From Pseudomonadota bacterium (lineage in GTDB: Bacteria; Pseudomonadota; Alphaproteobacteria; RF32; CAG-239), in assembly GCA_018362935.1 (NCBI GenBank), contig JAHALQ010000011.1, positions 1 to 47,096 on the forward strand: DNA of 47,096 nucleotides, written 5' to 3'. The notes beneath the pieces were generated by a model, which worked only from the letters and a program-made list of their open reading frames with translations, was not told where the DNA came from and ran no database searches. Positions 38,669 to 47,096 of the stretch are shown here, in pieces (positions within the stretch are counted from its first letter, which is position 1; the number at the start of each line of letters is the position of its first letter). Both the position numbers and the translations under genes were made by a program.

Positions 38669-41128
38669 CTAGCAGGTGTGGATGTTCCAAATTCGGTCGG
38701 CGTATTCCATAACCGCGCGGTCAGAGGTGAATTTGCCGATACGGGCGACGTTAAGCAAAGCTTTTTTCGCCCAGAGGTCGGGTTTGAGATATTCTTTTTC
38801 GGCTTCGGCCATCTTCTTGTCAAAGGCTTCCAAATCGGCCAAAACAAAGAAGTAGTCGCGGTTGACGAGTTCTTCGAAAATCGGCTTGAACAGCAGGACA
38901 AAGTCTTTTTCGCAGAACATGTTGGAATTGACCGCGTTGAGAATACGGCGGACATAATTATTGTTGTCATATATCTCGCGCGGGTTATAAGAAGCGCGTT
39001 TGGCCTGGACTTCTTTTTCGGTCAGTCCGAAAAGGTAGAAATTGTCTTCGCCGACTTCTTCGCGGATTTCGACATTGGCGCCGTCGAGGGTGCCGATGGT
39101 GAGCGCGCCGTTGAGGGCGAACTTCATGTTGCCGGTGCCGCTGGCTTCAAAACCGGCGGTGGAGGACTGGACGCTCAGGTTGGCGGCCGGAATCAGAACC
39201 TCGGCGAGAGATACTTTGTAGTCCGGCATGAAGACGACTTTCAGCATGTCATTGACGCGCGGGTCTTTGTTGACGACTTCGGCCACGTTGTTAATCAGTT
39301 TGATGATAAGCTTGGCAAAGTTATATGACGGCGCGGCTTTTCCGGCAAAAATGTATGTTTTTTTGCAGGCCGGTTTGACATTGTCCTTGATGATATCAAG
39401 ATAATCGCCGATTACCTGCAGAATAGTCATCAGCTGGCGTTTGTATTCGTGAATGCGCTTGGCATGGACGATAAACATGCTTTCCGGATCAACGACGATG
39501 CCGGTTGTTTTAAGAATAATTTTGGCCAGGCGCTGCTTGTTTTCGATTTTGACATCGCGGAATGCCTGAATGAACTTCTTATCGTCGGCAAAATCTTCAA
39601 GCTGCCGGAGTTCAGTCAGTTCGGTAACCCAGCTGTCGCCGATTTTAGACGTAATCAGTTCGGCCAGCGGTGTGTTAGCGTGCAGCAGCCAGCGCCGCGG
39701 CGTAATGCCGTTGGTAACATTGGAGAATTTTTCCGGCCACAATTCGTAGAATTCCGGAACCAGCGTTGTCTTAATCAGGTTGGAGTGAATTTCCGCCACG
39801 CCGTTGACCGAGAAAGAGCCGACGATGGAAAGGTTGGCCATGCGGATAATCTGATTGTCGCCTTCGCCGTAAACAATGGTGACCTTGTCGAGCTTGGTCT
39901 TGTCGTCGCCGAATTTTGAGCGTGCAAAATCCATAAAGCGGCGGTTAATTTCATAAATAATCTGCAAGTGGCGCGGCAGCATCCGGCCGATAATCCGAGC
40001 CGGCCATGTTTCGAGCGCTTCCGGCAGCAGGGTGTGGTTGGTATAGGCAAAGACCTTTGTGGTGATGTCCCAGGCGTCTTCCCAATCCTGACCGTAAATG
40101 TCGACCAGAATGCGCATCATCTCAGGGATGGCGATAGCCGGATGCGTGTCATTGAGCTGAATCACCACTTTTTCCGGCAGTTGTTTGAAGTTCTCGCTCT
40201 TTTCCATAAAGCGGCGCAGGATATCCTGTATGGCACAGGATGCAAAGAAATACTGCTGTTTGAGACGCAGTTCCTTACCGGATTCGACAGCGTCGGACGG
40301 ATAAAGGACTTTCGAAATCGTTTCGGTTTCGATTTTTTCTTTCATGGCCTCGATATAGCCGCCTTCATTAAAGATGTTGATGTCGAGTTCGTCATCGGTT
40401 TTGGCGGAAAACAGGCGCAGGTAGTTGACGGATTTTCCGTCATAGCCGACTATCGGAAAATCGAAAGGAACGCCGTAAAGGGTTTCGGTATTCATCCACA
40501 CAAAGCTTTTCTGCCCGTCGGGATTGTCAAAGATTTCAACGTCGCCGTAAATCGGAATTTTGACGGTGCGGTCATGGCGGGCAAACTGCCACGGCGAGTT
40601 TTCGCCGAGCCAGCTGTCAGCCTGTTCGATTTGATAGCCGTTTTCGAACTTTTGCTTAAACAGGCCGAACTGGTAGTTGATGCCGTAGCCGAAGCCGGCC
40701 AGCCCGAGAGAAGCCATGGAATCAAGATAGCAGGCGGCGAGGCGTCCCAAACCGCCGTTGCCCAGAGCCGGGTCATATTCGGCGTCAAATATTTCTTCAA
40801 GGGGAATATCGGGAAAACCTTCTATTTTGATGCTTTTAAGAATGTCAAACAGCCCGAGATTGTGCAGGTTGTTTTCAAGAGAACGGCCGATAAGATATTC
40901 GATTGACAAATAATAGACCCGTTTGGAATTGCATTTGTTATAGCGGGCAATCGTTTCATACATCTTGTCCATGGCAAACTCGCGCACAGCCAGTGCAATC
41001 GCTTCCAGCGCTTCTTCTTTGTTGATTTCGCAGGTGCGTTTACCGATAAAATATTTGATATAGTGTTCAATGGAGAGTTTGAGCCGGGCTCTGTCAATTT
41101 CGCTGATAATTGCCGAATTCTTATTCAC
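38669..41128 (-). CDS. glgP: Glycogen/maltodextrin phosphorylase
   Basis: Releases glucose 1-phosphate from alpha-1,4-glucans by phosphorolysis. 819 residues, normal. GTG start at 41128 with GAGGAG upstream. N-terminal 'VYYLSIEYLIGRSLENNLHN' and 'DPALGNGGLGRLAACYLDSM' are the substrate-loop signatures. The pyridoxal-phosphate site is 'EASGTGNMKFALNGALTIGT' followed by 'LDGANVEI'; the lysine in the first part carries the cofactor. 'QLNDTHPAIAIPEMMRILVD' is also diagnostic. Implies glycogen storage or use of oligoglucans. No other glg genes in the window. Confidence 0.98.
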   Translation of the reverse strand: MNKNSAIISEIDRARLKLSIEHYIKYFIGKRTCEINKEEALEAIALAVREFAMDKMYETIARYNKCNSKRVYYLSIEYLIGRSLENNLHNLGLFDILKSIKIEGFPDIPLEEIFDAEYDPALGNGGLGRLAACYLDSMASLGLAGFGYGINYQFGLFKQKFENGYQIEQADSWLGENSPWQFARHDRTVKIPIYGDVEIFDNPDGQKSFVWMNTETLYGVPFDFPIVGYDGKSVNYLRLFSAKTDDELDINIFNEGGYIEAMKEKIETETISKVLYPSDAVESGKELRLKQQYFFASCAIQDILRRFMEKSENFKQLPEKVVIQLNDTHPAIAIPEMMRILVDIYGQDWEDAWDITTKVFAYTNHTLLPEALETWPARIIGRMLPRHLQIIYEINRRFMDFARSKFGDDKTKLDKVTIVYGEGDNQIIRMANLSIVGSFSVNGVAEIHSNLIKTTLVPEFYELWPEKFSNVTNGITPRRWLLHANTPLAELITSKIGDSWVTELTELRQLEDFADDKKFIQAFRDVKIENKQRLAKIILKTTGIVVDPESMFIVHAKRIHEYKRQLMTILQVIGDYLDIIKDNVKPACKKTYIFAGKAAPSYNFAKLIIKLINNVAEVVNKDPRVNDMLKVVFMPDYKVSLAEVLIPAANLSVQSSTAGFEASGTGNMKFALNGALTIGTLDGANVEIREEVGEDNFYLFGLTEKEVQAKRASYNPREIYDNNNYVRRILNAVNSNMFCEKDFVLLFKPIFEELVNRDYFFVLADLEAFDKKMAEAEKEYLKPDLWAKKALLNVARIGKFTSDRAVMEYADRIWNIHTC

Positions 41129-41257
41129 TTTTGTATTCTCCTCAATGGAAATCTGTTACTGGTAACGAACCTAGCCGAAATTGTTTGAAATATGGTTAAT
41201 ATAAGTTTCTTTTTTTGGGTTTCACGGGAAGAGTTATCAGTTTTTTAAGAAATATGC

Positions 41258-41286
41258 TTGTAAATTGAAAGCCGCAACGCTATAAT
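41258..41286 (+). promoter_or_regulatory. Promoter of tolC
   Basis: TTGTAA (41258-41263), 17-bp spacer, TATAAT (41281-41286, consensus -10); start near 41293, 30 bases before the ATG. Confidence 0.75.
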
Positions 41287-41322
41287 CGCAAGCGAATTTG
41301 ATTAAAAAATAGAGGTTTAAAT

Positions 41323-42693
41323 ATGAAGAAGACTTTTGTGGCCGGGCTTATGCTGGCAACTGCGCTCAGCGTAACTGGGACTGCCCGTGCCGCCACGATT
41401 TTTGAGGCATTGAGCGAAACATACAACACCAATCCGACTTTGCAGGCACAGCGCGCATATCTGCGCAGCATCGATGAAAATGTCGCGATTGCCAAATCGG
41501 GCTTCCGTCCGACAATTTCGGTGGACGGTTCATACAAAACCCGGAACACCAGCGTCGATACCGATTCTCAAATTGCCAAAATCGGCGGCGGAGATACCGA
41601 TACCACAGCTATTGCCGCTAAAATCTCGCAGCCGCTGTTTAACGGCTTTTCAACGGTTAACTCCGTAAAATCGGCAGACCAGTATGTCCGCGCCGAACAG
41701 AACAATTTGTATAATGTTGAACAGAATATCTTTTTGGACGCTTCGACGGCTTATCTGGATGTTGTCCGCGATACCGCGATTGTCAATCTTCAGAAAAACA
41801 ATGAAAAGCTGTTGAAAAAACGCCTGGATGAAACCATGCAGCGTTTCAACGTCGGCGAAGTTACCCGTACCGATGTTTCTCAGGCGAAAGCCCGCTACTC
41901 GCAGGCCAAGTCCGACCGCATTGCGTCCGAGGGAACCTTGCAGGCTTCCAAAGCCAACTATATCAAAATAATCGGTTCCGAGCCTGACAAATTGTCTGAC
42001 CCGGAAAACATTAAAACATTTTTGCCGGGAAGTTATGACGAGGCGTTGAACTATGCGCTGAAACAAAATTTTACGATTCGTCAGGCCAGAAATATTCTTA
42101 ACTCACGCGGATATGATGTTTATGCCAATACCGGCGAACTGCTGCCGCAGGTGAGCCTGGACGGCGCGGCCACCCGCAGTGAAGAAGACAATGACAGTTA
42201 TACCGGCGATGTAACGACCGATGCGGTAGAGCTGGGAGTCAACATGTCCATTCCGCTGTATCAGGGCGGAGCGACACGCGCCAAAATACGCCAGAGCAAA
42301 TACCAGAAATGGCAGGCGCAGGAAGCTGTTCTGGAAGCCCGCCGCCAGGTTGAAGCGACGGTTTCAAGCGCATGGGAATACATGAAGGCCAACGAGGCGC
42401 AGATTTCCGCGATTAAGGATCAGGTCAAAGCCAATGCCATTGCGCTGGACGGCGTTCAGAAGGAAGAGGCTTTGGGCAACCGTACGGTTTTGGACGTATT
42501 GGACGCATATCAGGAATTGCTGAATTCCAACGTTAACGAGGTGACGGCCCGCCGCGACTATTATGTTTCGGCTCTGCAGCTTCTGGTTGCCATGGGCAAA
42601 CTGACAGCCAAAGATTTGAACCTTGATGTCAAGTTGTATGACGCCAAGAAATTTTATAAAGAAACGCGCGATAAGTGGTTGTCGCTAAACTAA
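41323..42693 (+). CDS. tolC: TolC-family outer membrane channel protein
   Basis: 456 residues. Signal peptide 1-23 with cleavage 'TARA|AT'. The mature part has two outer-membrane-efflux repeats (about 25-220 and 240-440) with 'ETYNTNPTLQAQRAYLRSID' and 'SKANYIKIIGSEPDKL' and the second-repeat marker 'VNMSIPLYQGGATRAKIRQS'. It forms the outer-membrane tunnel for type I export or drug efflux; no pump genes are adjacent. AGAGG before the ATG. Followed by popZ. Confidence 0.94.
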   Translation: MKKTFVAGLMLATALSVTGTARAATIFEALSETYNTNPTLQAQRAYLRSIDENVAIAKSGFRPTISVDGSYKTRNTSVDTDSQIAKIGGGDTDTTAIAAKISQPLFNGFSTVNSVKSADQYVRAEQNNLYNVEQNIFLDASTAYLDVVRDTAIVNLQKNNEKLLKKRLDETMQRFNVGEVTRTDVSQAKARYSQAKSDRIASEGTLQASKANYIKIIGSEPDKLSDPENIKTFLPGSYDEALNYALKQNFTIRQARNILNSRGYDVYANTGELLPQVSLDGAATRSEEDNDSYTGDVTTDAVELGVNMSIPLYQGGATRAKIRQSKYQKWQAQEAVLEARRQVEATVSSAWEYMKANEAQISAIKDQVKANAIALDGVQKEEALGNRTVLDVLDAYQELLNSNVNEVTARRDYYVSALQLLVAMGKLTAKDLNLDVKLYDAKKFYKETRDKWLSLN

Positions 42694-42696
42694 GGC

Positions 42697-42724
42697 TTGT
42701 CAATGCGGGATTTTTATGTAGAAT
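42697..42724 (+). promoter_or_regulatory. Promoter of popZ
   Basis: TTGTCA (42697-42702), 16-bp spacer, TAGAAT (42719-42724), just after the tolC stop. Confidence 0.5.
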
Positions 42725-42756
42725 ATACCTAAATCATGAAAACAGGAAACTGAAAA

Positions 42757-43716
42757 ATGGCAGAAGATAATAACCAAGATATGGCAATGGAAGACATTTT
42801 ATCCTCCATTAAAAATATTCTCGAGGAAGATGAAGCCGGAAGAACGGCTGAAAACGTCCCTGCGGAAGAACCGCTGATTGACGAAGAAGCCGAGATGAAT
42901 GTTGATGATATCTTGGAATTATCGCCCGATATGAAAATTGACGGCGCGCCTGAAACCACGGCGGCTGCCCCCGCGCCGGAAAGCATCAATCTGGAAGCCG
43001 AGCTGAATGATGTCCGAGCGCCGGAACTGGAGGAAACTGGTTTTCAAATCAACGATTCTGAAGCCCAATCCCAAGGTGTTCAGGCCAATGTCGGTCTGGG
43101 CTGGGAAGATTTTGAATCCGATCCGTTTGACGCGGAAGCCAAGGTTTCTCCGGTTGAAGATTTGATTGAAGCCGAAGAACAGCCCGTTTTGCCGGTTGAA
43201 GAAGAACCCGCCGTAACGGCACAAGAAGCCGTTATTGAGCATGCCGCTGAAAATCAGCCGCAGCCTGTTACGCCGTCCGAGCCGGAAACCGTATATGAAC
43301 CGGAGCCGGAGGTTGTTGCCGAGCCGGAACCGCAGCCTGTCCGCAAGGCGGAAGAACCGGCCGCAGATGCGGTGGATGTTTCGGCAAATATCATTAATAA
43401 TTTTGCCAAGATGTTTTCGCATGCCGAACCCAAAGCCGAACCGGCACCTGTTGCGGAACTCCCGGCAGAACCAGTCAGAGCCATTGGCGACGGAGCCAAG
43501 ACGATTGAAGATGTTGTGGCAGATGTTATCCGCCGCATTATCGGCGCCGAGGTCGAAAAGAACTGGCGCGGTCAGGCTGATTATGACACTTATGCGCGCG
43601 AGGTCATTGCCGCGCAGGCCAAGGCATGGCTGGATGCCAATCTGCCTTCGGTTGTCGAGGCGATTGTCAAACAGGAAATTGAACGAGTGATGGCAAAGGT
43701 TGGTAATAATCAGTAA
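42757..43716 (+). CDS. popZ: Pole-organising protein PopZ (DUF2497)
   Basis: Polymeric hub that anchors chromosome origins and many partners at the cell pole in alphaproteobacteria. 319 residues, against 177 in Caulobacter. N-terminal partner-binding helix 'MAMEDILSSIKNILEEDEAG', then a long acidic Pro/Glu/Ala-rich disordered region (about 25-235, many 'EPEPxPV'-like repeats), then the DUF2497 oligomerisation helices at the C-terminus ('IEDVVADVIRRIIGAEVEKN', 'AWLDANLPSVVEAIVKQEIE'). The gene order popZ then valS is common in the class. The linker is longer than usual. Confidence 0.93.
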   Translation: MAEDNNQDMAMEDILSSIKNILEEDEAGRTAENVPAEEPLIDEEAEMNVDDILELSPDMKIDGAPETTAAAPAPESINLEAELNDVRAPELEETGFQINDSEAQSQGVQANVGLGWEDFESDPFDAEAKVSPVEDLIEAEEQPVLPVEEEPAVTAQEAVIEHAAENQPQPVTPSEPETVYEPEPEVVAEPEPQPVRKAEEPAADAVDVSANIINNFAKMFSHAEPKAEPAPVAELPAEPVRAIGDGAKTIEDVVADVIRRIIGAEVEKNWRGQADYDTYAREVIAAQAKAWLDANLPSVVEAIVKQEIERVMAKVGNNQ

Positions 43717-43744
43717 ATTGCTGAACCGACCTGAAAACTTTTGT

Positions 43745-43772
43745 GCCCCCAAGTTGTCCTTGAGGGCTTTTT
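43745..43772 (+). terminator. Terminator of popZ
   Basis: GCCCCCAAG (43745-43753) pairs with CTTGAGGGC (43759-43767) around TTGTC, then five T. Confidence 0.8.
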
Positions 43773-43796
43773 GCGGTCTAATGATTAATAAAAGTT

Positions 43797-46454
43797 ATGG
43801 AAAATAAAATGTTAGAAAAGAACTATACGCCGAAAGATTTTGAAGAAAAAATTTATGCCGAATGGGAAAAGTCCGGCGATTTCAAGCCCGACATGCGTTC
43901 AAGCAAAGACGCTTTTTCTGTTGTCATTCCGCCGCCGAACGTTACCGGCGTTCTGCATATGGGACATGCGCTGGATGATACGCTGCAGGATATTCTTGTC
44001 CGTTACAACCGCATGCTCGGCAAAAAAGTTTTGTGGCAGCCCGGCATGGATCATGCCGGTATCGCGACACAGATGGTTGTTGAGCGCAATCTGGCCAAAG
44101 AAGGGATTTCCCGTCATGACCTCGGGCGCGAAAAATTCATTGAAACCGTCTGGAAGTGGAAAGAGCAAAGCGGCGGTACCATTTGCAAACAGCTGCGCCG
44201 TCTGGGCGCATCCTGCGACTGGAGCCGCGAGCGTTTCACCATGGATGAGGGCTTAAGCCGCGCCGTCCGCAAAATCTTTGTCAACTTGTACAAAGACGGG
44301 CTGATTTACAAAGCCAAAAAGCTGGTTAACTGGGATTCTAAATTCATGACCGCCGTTTCCGATTTGGAAGTCGTCCAGAAAGAAACCGTCGGCAAAATGT
44401 ATTATTACAAATATCCGATTGAAGGCGCGGAAGGCGAATTTATCCATATCGCCACCACGCGTCCCGAAACCATGTTTGGCGATACCGCGGTTGCCGTCAG
44501 CGACAAGAACGAAAAACTGAAACACTTCATCGGTAAAAACTGCATTATCCCGATTATCAACCGGGCAATTCCGATTATTGCCGATGACCATGCCGACCCC
44601 GAAAAAGGCACCGGCGCGGTTAAGATTACCCCGGCGCATGACTTCAACGACTTTGAAGTCGGCCGCCGCCATAACCTGCCGCTGATTAATATTTTGAATG
44701 AAGACGCCACGCTTAATGAGAATACGCCGTTTGAGGGCATGAGCACCTTAGACGCCCGCGCTAAGACCATTGAGAAGCTGACTGAGCTGGGCTTTATGGA
44801 AAAGATTGAAGACCACCCGATGGTTATTCCTTACGGCGACCGTTCCGGCGTCATTATTGAGCCGCTCATGACCGACCAATGGTTTGTTGACGCGCCGGTT
44901 TTGGCCAAAGAAGCCATCCGCGCCGTCGAGCAGGGCGAAATGGAATTCGTGCCCAAATCTTATGAAAAAATTTATTTTGAATGGATGCGCAATATTCAGC
45001 CTTGGTGTATCTCGCGCCAGCTGTGGTGGGGGCACCAGATGCCGATTTGGTACGGCCCGGATGAAACCATTTTCTGCGAAGAAAACGAGGAAGAAGCGCA
45101 GGCCGCAGCGGATAAGCATTATGGCAGACATGTTGGGCTGCGCCGCGAAACCGACGTTTTGGACACCTGGTTCTCATCAGGCTTGTGGGCTTTTTCGACA
45201 TTGGGCTGGCCGGACAAAACCGAATATCTGGACACTTTCTATCCGACTTCGGTATTGGTTACCGGTTTTGACATCATCTTCTTCTGGGTTGCCCGCATGA
45301 TGATGATGAGCATGTACATGATGAAGAAAGTTCCGTTCAGGAAGTGCTATATCCATGGTTTGGTCAGAGACGAAAAAGGCCAGAAAATGTCCAAGTCCAA
45401 GGGCAATACTGTTGATCCTATGGAAACGATAGAAAAATACGGTGCCGACGCGCTGCGCTTCTTTATGGCGGCCATGGAAACGCAGGGGCGCGACGTCAAT
45501 ATGAGCGAGGCGCGCATAGCCGGTTATCGCAACTTTGCCACCAAATTGTGGAACGCCGCCCGTTTCTGCGAAATGAACGAGTGCAAAACGGTCAAAGGCT
45601 TTGATGAGAACAAAGTCGAACTCGGCATCAACAAATGGATTGTTGCCAAGGCCAAACAGGCGACCGCCGAAGTTACCCAAAACCTTGACAGCTATCGTTT
45701 TTCGGATGCTGCCAACGCGGTTTACCAGTTTGCCTGGGGTACTTTCTGCGATTGGTATATTGAGCTGAGCAAGCCGGTTTTCTATGGCGAAGACGAGGCT
45801 GCCAAGGCTGAAACCCGCGCCACAGCAGCCTGGGTTCTGGACAAAATACTGCTGATTCTGCACCCGTTTATGCCGTTTATTACAACGGAATTATGGAATA
45901 ATACCTGCGCCGAACGCGAATGCAAATTGATTCACGCCGCTTGGCCGTTGAACGAAAAAATTGATGAAAGCGCTTTAGCCGAGATTGACTGGGCAATTGA
46001 TTTGATTTCGTCGGTGCGTTCGCTGCGCGCCGAAATGAACCTGCCGGCCGGCGCTAAACTGAATATTATTCTGAAAGATGCCGACAAACAATCGCAGGCC
46101 AATGTCGCGGAGCTGAACAAGATTATCTGTTCTCTGGCAAGGCTGGAAAAAATCGAATGTGCCGGCGGCGATTGCGCGGTAACGCCGGATATGGTTCAGC
46201 ATGTATTCAAAGAATGCACGATTTTGCTGCCGCTTAAAGGCGTTGTTGATTTTGCCGCCGAGCGCGAACGCCTGAACAAAGAGCTGGAGAGCCTGAACAA
46301 GAATATTGAGGGCTATGCGCGCAAACTGGGCAATGCCGGCTTTGTCGAAAGGGCGCCGGCTCAGGTTGTGGCCGAAGAAAGACGCCGCCAGGCCGAGGCT
46401 GAGGAAAAGAAAGCCAAGGTAGAGGAAGCGCTGGCGCGAATTGCCAACTTCTGA
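43797..46454 (+). CDS. valS: Valyl-tRNA synthetase
   Basis: Class I synthetase charging tRNA-Val. 885 residues from the ATG at 43797; an ATG four codons later (MLEKNY) is an equally good start by family comparison, and neither has a clear Shine-Dalgarno. 'PPPNVTGVLHMGHALDDTL' holds the HIGH motif, 'GMDHAGIATQMVVE' follows, the editing domain lies at about 190-360, 'KMSKSKGNTVDPMETIEKYG' is the KMSKS loop, and the C-terminal coiled-coil arm (from about 815, ERERLNKELESLNKNIEGYA) is the tRNA-binding end. Terminator follows. Confidence 0.98.
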   Translation: MENKMLEKNYTPKDFEEKIYAEWEKSGDFKPDMRSSKDAFSVVIPPPNVTGVLHMGHALDDTLQDILVRYNRMLGKKVLWQPGMDHAGIATQMVVERNLAKEGISRHDLGREKFIETVWKWKEQSGGTICKQLRRLGASCDWSRERFTMDEGLSRAVRKIFVNLYKDGLIYKAKKLVNWDSKFMTAVSDLEVVQKETVGKMYYYKYPIEGAEGEFIHIATTRPETMFGDTAVAVSDKNEKLKHFIGKNCIIPIINRAIPIIADDHADPEKGTGAVKITPAHDFNDFEVGRRHNLPLINILNEDATLNENTPFEGMSTLDARAKTIEKLTELGFMEKIEDHPMVIPYGDRSGVIIEPLMTDQWFVDAPVLAKEAIRAVEQGEMEFVPKSYEKIYFEWMRNIQPWCISRQLWWGHQMPIWYGPDETIFCEENEEEAQAAADKHYGRHVGLRRETDVLDTWFSSGLWAFSTLGWPDKTEYLDTFYPTSVLVTGFDIIFFWVARMMMMSMYMMKKVPFRKCYIHGLVRDEKGQKMSKSKGNTVDPMETIEKYGADALRFFMAAMETQGRDVNMSEARIAGYRNFATKLWNAARFCEMNECKTVKGFDENKVELGINKWIVAKAKQATAEVTQNLDSYRFSDAANAVYQFAWGTFCDWYIELSKPVFYGEDEAAKAETRATAAWVLDKILLILHPFMPFITTELWNNTCAERECKLIHAAWPLNEKIDESALAEIDWAIDLISSVRSLRAEMNLPAGAKLNIILKDADKQSQANVAELNKIICSLARLEKIECAGGDCAVTPDMVQHVFKECTILLPLKGVVDFAAERERLNKELESLNKNIEGYARKLGNAGFVERAPAQVVAEERRRQAEAEEKKAKVEEALARIANF

Positions 46455-46456
46455 TA

Positions 46457-46486
46457 AAAAGCCGCCTGTTATCAGGCGGCTTTTTT
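46457..46486. terminator. Bidirectional terminator after valS
   Basis: AAAAGCCGCCTG pairs with CAGGCGGCTTTT around TTAT, with T-tract on both strands; it serves valS and the convergent gene on the right. Confidence 0.9.
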
Positions 46487-46493
46487 CTTATAC

Positions 46494-47096
46494 TTAGTTC
46501 TTTTTGCGCCCGGCGTAAATGAAGACGTTGGCAGAATAGTTCTGCGGCGTGACGGTGGTGGAGCGTCCGTAAATGGAGTTAGAACGCGAGGCGTCAAAGC
46601 CGACACCACCGTTTCCGTTGCCGCTATCCGCACCATTATCACCAATACCGTCAACTCTGTAAAAGGCACCGGCGTTCGTTACTGAGGTATTCCAACCTGT
46701 ATTTCTTCCGTTTGTGACTAAGCCGAATCTTCCCGAGATATTGGGCAGCCCGGCCTGTTGAGCAGTCTTGAAAGAATAAGCGGAAGAAGTCGCGGCGGCT
46801 TTGAGGAAATAGCCGGAGTAATTGGGCAGATAAGAGCCGAAGGAGCCGCTGATAGCGGAATAAAGCTCGGGATACTGCGAAGAAGAATAAGAGCGTCCGT
46901 TACACAGCAGCCAGCCGTTGTGGTCGGAAGTACGCAGAGAATACTTCAAATCTCCGGGCGAAGCTTCAAAGTCGCATTTTCCTTTAGTACTGTCCGCCGG
47001 GCATTTGACATAAGAGCCGGGACATTCGGAAATCGTATCGGTAAAACCCAGAGAAGCGCAGGACGGCCCGTCCTCGCAATAAGCGAGGGAAGTGTC
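46494..47096 (-). CDS. Phage tail-collar-like protein with Cys-rich N-part, 3' part
   Basis: 200 codons up to the right edge; the true start is outside. The C-terminal domain (from 'NGWLLCNGRSYSSSQYPELY') is a tail-collar fold, as found in phage tail fibres: 'GWLLCNG' with 'YPELYSAISGSFGSYLPNYS' and a Gly/Asn/Ser-rich shaft ending in 'NVFIYAGRKKN'. The visible part before it is rich in cysteines: 'YCEDGPSC', 'ECPGSYVKCPADSTKGKCD'. Such pairs of short Cys motifs suggest an exported, disulfide-bonded surface protein rather than a phage particle part; no phage structural genes are nearby. The low-complexity tail and Ser/Gly content make assignment cautious. Confidence 0.75.
   Translation of the reverse strand, partial: DTSLAYCEDGPSCASLGFTDTISECPGSYVKCPADSTKGKCDFEASPGDLKYSLRTSDHNGWLLCNGRSYSSSQYPELYSAISGSFGSYLPNYSGYFLKAAATSSAYSFKTAQQAGLPNISGRFGLVTNGRNTGWNTSVTNAGAFYRVDGIGDNGADSGNGNGGVGFDASRSNSIYGRSTTVTPQNYSANVFIYAGRKKN

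Noticed and set aside
38411..39328. 305-codon plus-strand frame over the end of the 36250 gene, the repeat and glgP
   Set aside because: Runs through a terminator and antisense to glgP.

Overview
The window looks like the chromosome of a mid-GC alphaproteobacterium, probably a host-associated or gut lineage. The lineage markers are a PopZ/DUF2497 pole-organising protein (42757-43716), a DUF4167 protein downstream of prmC (22396-22926), the block lpxC-bamD-recN, an rpoH-type sigma-32, and dispersed hairpin repeats of the alphaproteobacterial type. GAPDH, PGK, enolase and glycogen phosphorylase are all present. No tRNA, rRNA, CRISPR array or complete prophage was seen.

Layout. 1-343: 5' part of an HTH protein. 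344-1135: no protein gene; hairpin repeats, a candidate structured RNA with its own terminator, and one copy of a repeat that recurs at 38.6 kb. 1136-4682 (minus): mraZ-rsmH-ftsL-ftsI, the start of a dcw cluster, preceded by MraZ boxes interleaved with the promoter. 5018-5770: unknown gene. 5881-6277: RNase P RNA. 6300-9575: lpxC-bamD-recN, which normally follows ftsZ at the other end of the dcw cluster; the middle (murE to ftsZ) is absent. 9572-10777: small accessory island with a toxin-like protein, a membrane protein and an operator-rich promoter. 10908-18025: gltX, a glutamine-deamidase-like protein, a membrane protein, enolase, a dCMP-deaminase-like protein, an orphan NarL/FixJ regulator and a SlyB-like lipoprotein. 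18180-26750: asnS, secreted protein, rpoH, small ORF, prmC, DUF4167, metallophosphoesterase and clpB; clpB has a good RpoH-type promoter. 26939-28920: second accessory island with a T4-lysozyme-type muramidase carrying a phage-head-like Cys motif, two tandemly duplicated lipoproteins and gene debris. 28969-46454: pgk and gap, nitroreductase, hypothetical proteins, argS, MFS transporter, a 759-residue orphan protein, glgP, tolC, popZ and valS. 46494-47096: 3' part of a phage-tail-collar-like surface protein.

How the parts fit. Most of the window is housekeeping: cell division and envelope (mraZ to ftsI, lpxC, bamD, tolC, popZ), translation (gltX, asnS, argS, valS, prmC, rsmH, rnpB), heat shock (rpoH, clpB) and glycolysis/glycogen use. 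The interesting material is in short accessory inserts. Three carry a toxin- or enzyme-like protein beside a candidate membrane or lipoprotein partner (9.6-10.8 kb, 12.6-14.1 kb, 26.9-28.9 kb). My best candidate for an undescribed system is the lysozyme protein whose stop codon abuts a lipoprotein gene that has been tandemly duplicated, with the differences between the copies concentrated in one stretch. A toxin with duplicated immunity genes is an inference, not something the sequence proves.
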